Shown: one piece after another, positions 1-3,808 of the stretch
Position numbering within the stretch: the stretch's first letter is position 1
How the letters are laid out: every line of letters starts with the position of its first letter
Origin: Anaerolineales bacterium
GTDB lineage: Bacteria; Chloroflexota; Anaerolineae; Anaerolineales; JABWBV01
Reading direction: 5' to 3'
Length of the DNA: 8,933 nucleotides
Assembly (NCBI GenBank): GCA_027019845.1
Contig: JALUWE010000378.1
Span: 1-8,933, forward strand
Notes under the pieces: model-generated
Told to the model about the DNA's origin: nothing
Database searches by the model: none
What the model saw: the letters and a program-made list of their open reading frames with translations, nothing else
Program-made: the position numbers and the translations under genes

Positions 1-24
1 GCTCAGTGCATGGCTCAGGGCAAG
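1..24 (-). repeat. Dispersed short repeat (CCTGAGCCATGCA type), cut by window edge
   Basis: Read on the minus strand, these 24 bases match 2202-2225 on the plus strand at 22 of 24 positions by eye. The copies are therefore inverted relative to each other. Both share the core CCTGAGCCATGCA, itself an imperfect palindrome. No gene is visible in bases 1-88. Confidence 0.6.
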
Positions 25-68
25 CCCGTTGGTCGCTCAGAAGGACACAGGCACCAGCAGGCATAAAG

Positions 69-102
69 TGCGTAAGTACTGTTATTTGACAGCACTTACG
101 CA
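69..102. repeat. Head-to-head MITE ends forming a 14-bp inverted repeat
   Basis: TGCGTAAGTACTGT (69-82) and ACAGCACTTACGCA (89-102) are inverted repeats with one mismatch around the 6-nt spacer TATTTG. The right arm is the left terminus of MITE copy 1. The left arm equals the opposite-facing terminus of the same family, but no element body precedes it. It is either a solo end left by a second copy or an adjacent deleted copy. Confidence 0.6.
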
Positions 103-233
103 GTTGGGACCTCACAGGTCTACTACCACACGATGCAGGAAGATTTGACCCAAAATAGATTGCATCCTGGCATCTCCAGGCGCTTTGAGACCTGTGAGGT
201 CCGGGTGTTACTTTTCAAGTGCGTAAGTCCTAT
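89..233. mobile_element. MITE-like palindromic element, copy 1
   Basis: A 145-bp element with terminal inverted repeats (ACTTACGCA at 94-102 and TGCGTAAGT at 220-228; similarity extends outward to about 86 and 236). A perfect 15-bp internal inverted repeat lies at 107-121 and 188-202, and an inner 6-bp pair at 132-137 (GATGCA) and 161-166 (TGCATC). It has no coding capacity. It aligns without gaps to 3646-3790 in the same orientation: 14 mismatches in the 138-bp core by eye, about 90% identity. Its right boundary falls on the stop codon of the yjjX-type gene, so on the minus strand it would be transcribed just after that gene and could act as an RNA hairpin or terminator. The parent transposon family is not identifiable here. 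Confidence 0.75.
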
Positions 234-766
234 CAAGAATCGATGTAAAGTTCGCGGTTTTTGAACGCTGCCAGCGCCAGCACCACCGCGTGTTGGTAGA
301 GCGCGGTACGGTCGATCACCCCGTCGGTGAGCAGGCCGATGGCGCCGGCGTTCTGTTTGGAGTTGTGGCTTTGGAAGACCACGTCGTCCGCGTAGCCCAG
401 TTCGTGCCCCTGGCGCACCAGCCGCGCCACCGCGGGGGGTAGGAAAAACGTGCCGGTGCGGGCTTCGCCTACGAGGTCTTTCCCCGCGATGTGTACCCAG
501 GCGAACGCGGCCATGCCTTCGGGCGTGTCTTCGATGCCGCCTTCGATTCCGACCCAGAAATCCGCTTCGGGGCGGCGCTGCCGCGCGCGGGCAGCCCGGT
601 TGCGCGCCCCGCGGCGGGTCTCGGCGTCCGAGCGGGGCTGGTCACTCACTCCGGAGGGAACGGCGATCCCCTCGAAGCGGTACCCCGGCCCGAACAGGGC
701 GGTGAACCCTCGCCGCGCCGCTTCGATTTTGACCGGGTTGGTGGAGGCGATGATGACGGTGGGCAT
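233..766 (-). CDS. yjjX: YjjX/DUF84-type inosine/xanthosine triphosphatase
   Basis: A 177-aa cytosolic nucleotide pyrophosphatase of the NTPase/DUF84 family, whose members hydrolyse non-canonical purine nucleotides such as ITP and XTP to keep them out of nucleic acids. Visible motifs: N-terminal STNPVK (residues 8-13), SDQP (41-44), the GIEGGIE acidic motif (73-79), and the C-terminal block KQNAGAIGLLTDGVIDR with LYQHAV. Length fits the family (E. coli YjjX is about 170 aa). ATG at 766 puts the first motif at the normal place. No Shine-Dalgarno is visible: the start is preceded by a run of C and by a (GGGATW)n array on the opposite strand. The TGA stop coincides with the end of MITE copy 1, so the last residue or two may have been altered by insertion. 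It is probably transcribed separately from the upstream neuA-type gene, 195 nt away. Confidence 0.88.
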   Translation of the reverse strand: MPTVIIASTNPVKIEAARRGFTALFGPGYRFEGIAVPSGVSDQPRSDAETRRGARNRAARARQRRPEADFWVGIEGGIEDTPEGMAAFAWVHIAGKDLVGEARTGTFFLPPAVARLVRQGHELGYADDVVFQSHNSKQNAGAIGLLTDGVIDRTALYQHAVVLALAAFKNRELYIDS

Positions 767-778
767 GGGGGGGGATTG

Positions 779-832
779 GGGATAGGGATTGGGATAGGGA
801 TAGGGATAGGGATAGGGATTGGGATTGGGATG
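779..832. repeat. GGGATA/GGGATT hexamer array, G-quadruplex-capable
   Basis: Nine consecutive hexamers (GGGATW eight times, then GGGATG), starting at 779, 785, 791, 797, 803, 809, 815, 821 and 827. A further G-run lies at 767-774. Every G3 tract is separated by three bases, the classical spacing for an intramolecular G-quadruplex on the plus strand. It lies 12 bp upstream of the yjjX start codon, so the corresponding mRNA leader would be C-rich. Confidence 0.85.
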
Positions 833-833
833 G

Positions 834-879
834 CATCCTGAGCGGAGGGCAGACGAAGTCTGCTCGTAGTCGAAGGATG
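834..879. repeat. 46-bp hairpin repeat, copy A
   Basis: Identical, base for base, to 911-956 in the same orientation. It begins CATCCTGAGC and ends CGAAGGATG. It contains two nested inverted repeats: CATCCT with AGGATG at the ends, and GCAGAC with GTCTGC around a GAA loop in the middle. No coding function. Confidence 0.85.
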
Positions 880-883
880 GGGG

Positions 884-910
884 TTGGGTAATTGGGTAAT
901 TGGGTAATTA
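884..910. repeat. TTGGGTAA octamer array between the 46-bp repeats
   Basis: Three perfect 8-nt units (884-891, 892-899, 900-907) followed by TTA. The same unit, with one G to A variation, appears in inverse orientation at 3623-3647 (CTCAATTA). This makes it a recurring intergenic module rather than a local slippage product. Confidence 0.8.
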
Positions 911-956
911 CATCCTGAGCGGAGGGCAGACGAAGTCTGCTCGTAGTCGAAGGATG
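911..956. repeat. 46-bp hairpin repeat, copy B
   Basis: Perfect second copy of 834-879, 31 bp downstream. It ends five bases from the stop codon of the neuA-type gene (962). On the minus strand its hairpins follow that stop codon directly, so it could act as a transcript 3' end structure, although no U-tract follows. Confidence 0.85.
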
Positions 957-961
957 GGTAA

Positions 962-2200
962 TTACGCTTTACGATTTACGCTTCCCAAAACCATATCACA
1001 CAATTCGCGCACCGCGCCGTGGCCGCCTTTGCGGGTCAGCACGATGTCGGCCTGGGCCAGGGCGGCGGGGTGCGCGTCCGCAGGGACGACCGCGCAGCCG
1101 ACCAGCGGGAAGCAAGGCAGGTCGTTGACGTCGTTGCCCACGTAAACGGTGTTTTGGGGGGCGACGCCGCGTTCGGCCAGGATGTTGGGCAGGGCTTCCC
1201 CTTTTTTCCCGACGCCGTGCAGGTAGGGCAGGCCGAGTTTGCGGCAGCGGGCGGCCACCACCGGGTTGGGTTCGGTGGAGAGCACGAACATCTCGATCCC
1301 GGCTTTCTGCAACATCTCGATCCCCATGCCGTCGCCGCGGTGTACCCGCACGGATTCGATGCCGTTTTGGTCCACGTAGGCGGTGTTGTCGGTCATCACC
1401 CCGTCGAAATCGAATATGACCAACGCAATCTTCTCCGGCAAGGGTCGTTTATGCGGCGCGGGGTGCGACGTGCGAGGTGCGACGATACGGAGTTCGGGGT
1501 CTTTGAGCCGCCATTCGGCACGCTCCCAGTCCAGCGGGGTGTCCAGGTCGACGGTGTAGCGCGGGTCGATGTGCAGGGGGTAAATGACCGCGCCGCTCAT
1601 CGAGCCGTCCAGAATGACCTGGGCACGGATGGCGTCGATGTGGCCGGTTTGCCAGTAGGTGGGGGGGAGTTTCTGGCGGGGCTGGTTGTAGGCCTCGGGG
1701 ATGTCGGCGTCCAACAGGGGTTGCATCGGGCCGCCCTCCGCGGGGACGCGCCACATTTTGTACGGGTTTTGGCCGGAGGGCACCACCCCGCGCACCGAGG
1801 TGGCCTGCGGGTGGGCCGTCAGGATGCGGACGGCTTCGTCCACCATGCCGGGCGGGCGGAAGGGGCTGGTGGGGCGCAGTTGGATGACGATGTCGGGGTG
1901 GTAGTTCTCGTGTTCGGCCAGCCAGTGCAGCGCGTGCTGGAACACGGGCAGGTCGGTGGTGTGGTCCTGGGCCAGTTCTGGGGGGCGCAAGAAGGGGGTC
2001 TCTGCGCCGTAGGCGCGCGCAGTCTCGGCGATCTCTTCGTCGTCGGTGGAGACGACCACGCGCGGGCGGCATCCGGCCTGCAACCCGGCCGCGATGCTGT
2101 AGGCGATCAGCGGGTGGCCGCCAAGGGGTTTGATGTTTTTGCGCGGGATGGATTTGGAGCCGCCGCGCGCGGGGATGAGGGCGAGGAGTTCGAGTTTCAA
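962..2200 (-). CDS. neuA: CMP-nonulosonate cytidylyltransferase fused to KdsC-like HAD phosphatase
   Basis: A two-domain cytosolic enzyme of about 412 aa. The N-terminal domain (residues about 1-230) activates a nonulosonic acid (sialic, legionaminic or related) with CTP. It shows the nucleotide-binding IPARGGSKSIPRKN (9-22), LRPTSPFR (108-115) and VDLDTP (217-222). The C-terminal domain (about 258-405) is a HAD phosphatase of KDO-8-phosphate phosphatase type: DFDGVMTD (264-271), LSTE, GKKGE and VGNDVNDLP (354-362) are intact catalytic motifs. An open frame continues to an ATG at 2284, but the extra 28 residues are largely encoded by the repeat at 2201-2233. I therefore choose TTG at 2200, which follows AGGA in CTCAGGACAAGC. 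The linker carries a 7-bp tandem repeat, and the last codons (VNRKA) also look repeat-derived. The exact sugar is unknown. The PtmA-like gene nearby favours a legionaminate-type product, by inference. Confidence 0.87.
   Translation of the reverse strand: MKLELLALIPARGGSKSIPRKNIKPLGGHPLIAYSIAAGLQAGCRPRVVVSTDDEEIAETARAYGAETPFLRPPELAQDHTTDLPVFQHALHWLAEHENYHPDIVIQLRPTSPFRPPGMVDEAVRILTAHPQATSVRGVVPSGQNPYKMWRVPAEGGPMQPLLDADIPEAYNQPRQKLPPTYWQTGHIDAIRAQVILDGSMSGAVIYPLHIDPRYTVDLDTPLDWERAEWRLKDPELRIVAPRTSHPAPHKRPLPEKIALVIFDFDGVMTDNTAYVDQNGIESVRVHRGDGMGIEMLQKAGIEMFVLSTEPNPVVAARCRKLGLPYLHGVGKKGEALPNILAERGVAPQNTVYVGNDVNDLPCFPLVGCAVVPADAHPAALAQADIVLTRKGGHGAVRELCDMVLGSVNRKA
1464..1484. repeat. Heptamer tandem repeat inside the neuA interdomain linker
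   Basis: TGCGACG, TGCGAGG and TGCGACG are three consecutive 7-bp units. On the minus strand they encode part of the linker (residues RTSHPAP) between the cytidylyltransferase and HAD domains. A repeat at a fusion joint may mark recombination or expansion there. Confidence 0.6.
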
Positions 2201-2233
2201 GCTTGTCCTGAGCCATGCATTGAGCCGAAGGGG
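2201..2233. repeat. Dispersed repeat at the 5' end of the neuA-type gene
   Basis: GCTTGTCCTGAGCCATGCAT followed by TGAGCCGAAGGGG. It shares the CCTGAGC...CGAAGG frame with the 46-bp repeats and matches bases 1-24 in inverse orientation (22 of 24). On the minus strand it ends immediately before the preferred TTG start at 2200 and supplies the AGGA that could serve as ribosome binding site. The 2234-2293 stretch beyond it is low-complexity filler. Confidence 0.65.
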
Positions 2234-2293
2234 CTTGGGTTTTGGTGTGAGTTTTGAATTCCCCATTCCTGATTCCCGTACCATCGATCGATC

Positions 2294-2644
2294 TCAGGCA
2301 GCCACGGTATCCGCGGGTGGAACAGCAGATGCCAGCCGGCGCGCGCTCAGGAAACGGGCAAAATCCAGTATCTCTTCGCCGGTTTTCTGCGGTAGCCGCG
2401 CCACGATCTGCGCCAGTTGTTCTTCTAACGGGACTTCGCGTTTGGTTTCGGCCTGCCAGACCACGATGAATTGGTCGGCCGGGAGCGCGCACAAGGCAAT
2501 CGTTTCACCATGTTCGTTGATGAACTCGACTTCGTAGACGTTTTCAGTATGCGCAAGTACGATTGCCCCTCGCATTCCGGCGCGCAATCCTTTTTCAGGA
2601 ACGTCCACAAGCAATTCTACCGTGTCGAAAAGTTTTGGCGTCAT
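2294..2644 (-). CDS. DUF4926-type protein with DUF2281-like C-terminal helix (antitoxin-like)
   Basis: A 116-aa small acidic protein. Residues about 3-65 match the DUF4926 pattern I know: KLFDTVELLVDVPEKGLRAG, a central GAIV, then YEVEFINEHGET and a final strand. This is a small beta-barrel-like fold found mostly in two-gene cassettes. Residues about 74-103 (LEEQLAQIVARLPQKTGEEI, then LDFARFL) resemble DUF2281/antitoxin C-termini. Its ATG overlaps the stop of the preceding remnant by ATGA, the classic arrangement of translationally coupled pairs, and AGAGG six bases upstream is a reasonable Shine-Dalgarno. Since the partner is only a fragment, this may be an orphan antitoxin-like gene. Function is not established for the family; the toxin-antitoxin reading is inference from context. 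It sits between two sugar genes that it does not obviously serve. Confidence 0.75.
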   Translation of the reverse strand: MTPKLFDTVELLVDVPEKGLRAGMRGAIVLAHTENVYEVEFINEHGETIALCALPADQFIVVWQAETKREVPLEEQLAQIVARLPQKTGEEILDFARFLSARRLASAVPPADTVAA

Positions 2645-2775
2645 CTTTGGCCTCTCTTCACTAAGATCGTAATCAAGTGAGCCTCATCATCGGTTTGAGC
2701 GGGAATCAGCCAGCCAGTGCGAACGATAGCCTGCTGACCAGTTGGACCGGTGATAAGTAAATCCACACTTTTTTT
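2641..2775 (-). pseudogene. 3' remnant of a DUF6883-like partner gene
   Basis: Directly after the SDR stop codon and in the same frame lie 44 sense codons ending in TGA at 2641-2643. From the GTG at 2766 they read VDLLITGPTGQQAIVRTGWL, then IPAQTDDEAHLITILVKRGQR. The pattern 'LTGP-G--A-VRT-WLI ... LIT' resembles the C-terminal end of DUF6883-type proteins, which I recall as frequent neighbours of DUF4926 genes. No Shine-Dalgarno precedes the GTG, and the N-terminal two thirds expected of such a protein is missing, replaced by the SDR gene. The segment is also more AT-rich than its neighbours. I read it as the surviving 3' end of a truncated gene. Family assignment is tentative; the remnant status rests on the ATGA overlap and the lack of a start. 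Confidence 0.55.
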
Positions 2776-3600
2776 CTACCACGCGGTCCAGCCGCCGTCT
2801 ACCACCAGGTTTGCGCCGGTCATGTAGCTGGATGCGTCGGAGGCCAGGAAGAGCAACGCGCCGTTCATTTCGTGCTGCTCGGCCATGCGTCCCAGCACAG
2901 TGCGGTAGCTGTAGGCTTTGGTGAATTCTTCGTCGTGGTGGTTGTACACGCCGCCGGGGGTGAGGGCGTTGCAGCGGATGTCGGTGCCGGCGTAGTAGGT
3001 GGCGATGTAACGGGTCAGGCCGAGCACGCCAGCTTTGGTGACGGAGTAGAAGACGGGTTTGTAGCGCGGCGGCTGGCCGGGGCGTTGGTAGATGCGCTGG
3101 TCGGGGCCGACCAGGCCGTAGGTGGAGCAGATGTTGATGATGCTGCCGCGGCCCTGGGGTTTCATCACCCGCGCCGCGGCCTGGCAGGCCAGGAACATGC
3201 CGGTCAGGTTGACGTTGAGGGCCTGGTTCCACTGTTCGAGCGGGTAGGTCTCGAAGGCGTTGGCGCGGTGTTCGGCGGCGTGGTCGGGGTCGAATTTGGG
3301 GTCGAGGGCGGCGGAGTTGACCAGGATGTCGAGGCGGCCCCATTGCCGGGTGGTGGTGTCCACCATGAGGGCAACGGAATCCGGATCGGTCACGTCGACG
3401 GCCACGCCGCGGGCGCGGTACCCTGATTGGGACAGCTCCCGCGCCCCATCAACCGCGGCCTGCCCGTCAAGGTCGGCGATCAGCACGTGCGCACCGGCTT
3501 CGGCCAGGGTTTTGGCGAACTGGCGCCCGAGCAGGCCTGCGCCGCCGGTCACAATGGCGACGCGGCCGGTCAGGTCGAAGAGGTCTTGGATGGGGGGCAT
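2776..3600 (-). CDS. Short-chain dehydrogenase/reductase, PtmA-like
   Basis: A 274-aa NAD(P)-dependent classical SDR. TGGAGLLG (18-25) is the Rossmann glycine motif. D43 at the end of beta-2 suggests a preference for NAD(H). NSAA (95-98) replaces the usual NNAG. Catalytic S159, Y185 and K189 (YSVTK) are present, and the protein ends in MTGANLVVDGGWTAW, the usual SDR terminus. The middle section (STYGLVGPDQRIYQ, LTPGGV) resembles Campylobacter PtmA, an oxidoreductase encoded beside the CMP-legionaminate synthetase gene ptmB. Here too a cytidylyltransferase gene lies downstream on the same strand. The frame extends to a TTG at 3627, but that part is encoded by intergenic repeat sequence, so ATG 3600 is preferred. 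No Shine-Dalgarno is visible; the start is flanked by C-runs. Substrate is inferred, not shown. Confidence 0.85.
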   Translation of the reverse strand: MPPIQDLFDLTGRVAIVTGGAGLLGRQFAKTLAEAGAHVLIADLDGQAAVDGARELSQSGYRARGVAVDVTDPDSVALMVDTTTRQWGRLDILVNSAALDPKFDPDHAAEHRANAFETYPLEQWNQALNVNLTGMFLACQAAARVMKPQGRGSIINICSTYGLVGPDQRIYQRPGQPPRYKPVFYSVTKAGVLGLTRYIATYYAGTDIRCNALTPGGVYNHHDEEFTKAYSYRTVLGRMAEQHEMNGALLFLASDASSYMTGANLVVDGGWTAW

Positions 3601-3622
3601 GGGGGGTGGGGATTGGTAATGA

Positions 3623-3647
3623 CCCAATTACTCAATTACTCAATTAC
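3623..3647. repeat. CTCAATTA octamer array interrupted by MITE copy 2
   Basis: Units CCCAATTA, CTCAATTA and CTCAATTA (3623-3646). The same sequence resumes beyond the MITE at 3791-3805 (CAATTACTCAATTAC). The element therefore appears to sit inside the array. The unit is the reverse complement of the 884-910 type with one base change. Confidence 0.7.
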
Positions 3648-3790
3648 AGTACTTACGCAGTTGAGACCTCACAGGTCTACCACCACACGATGCAGGAAAA
3701 TTTTATCCAAAATCGATTGCATCCGGGCATCTCCAGGCGCTTGGAGACCTGTGAGGTCTGAGTACGACTTTTCAAGTGCGTAACTCCTGT
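3646..3790. mobile_element. MITE-like palindromic element, copy 2
   Basis: 145 bp, same length and orientation as copy 1. Terminal repeats are ACAGTACTTACGCA (3646-3659) and TGCGTAACTCCTGT (3777-3790). The 15-bp internal inverted repeat is at 3664-3678 and 3745-3759 and is again perfect, although its outer pair is A-T here and G-C in copy 1. It lies just 3' of the sat/cysC stop codon (3809) and within an octamer array, so the flanking CAATTAC on both sides could be a target duplication or merely the array itself. Confidence 0.75.
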
Positions 3791-3808
3791 CAATTACTCA
3801 ATTACGCA

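Noticed and set aside
86..114. TTGACA-like -35 box at the left end of MITE copy 1
   Set aside because: No acceptable -10 lies 16-18 bp downstream on the plus strand, and no plus-strand gene follows.
450..841. Overlapping 111- and 116-codon plus-strand open frames
   Set aside because: They are antisense to the yjjX-type gene, and one ends in Gly-Ile repeats encoded by the hexamer array.
834..956. Minimal CRISPR array (two identical 46-bp repeats with a 31-bp spacer)
   Set aside because: The spacer is an octamer microsatellite, there are only two repeats, and no cas gene or leader is visible.
1019..2257. 412-codon plus-strand open frame
   Set aside because: It is antisense to the neuA-type gene; its translation is low-complexity Gly/Val/Asp-rich with no domain, a product of GC-rich codon bias.
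2687..3343. 218-codon minus-strand open frame
   Set aside because: It is a shifted frame of the SDR gene, Arg/Pro-rich without domain; only the remnant in the SDR frame beyond its stop is meaningful.
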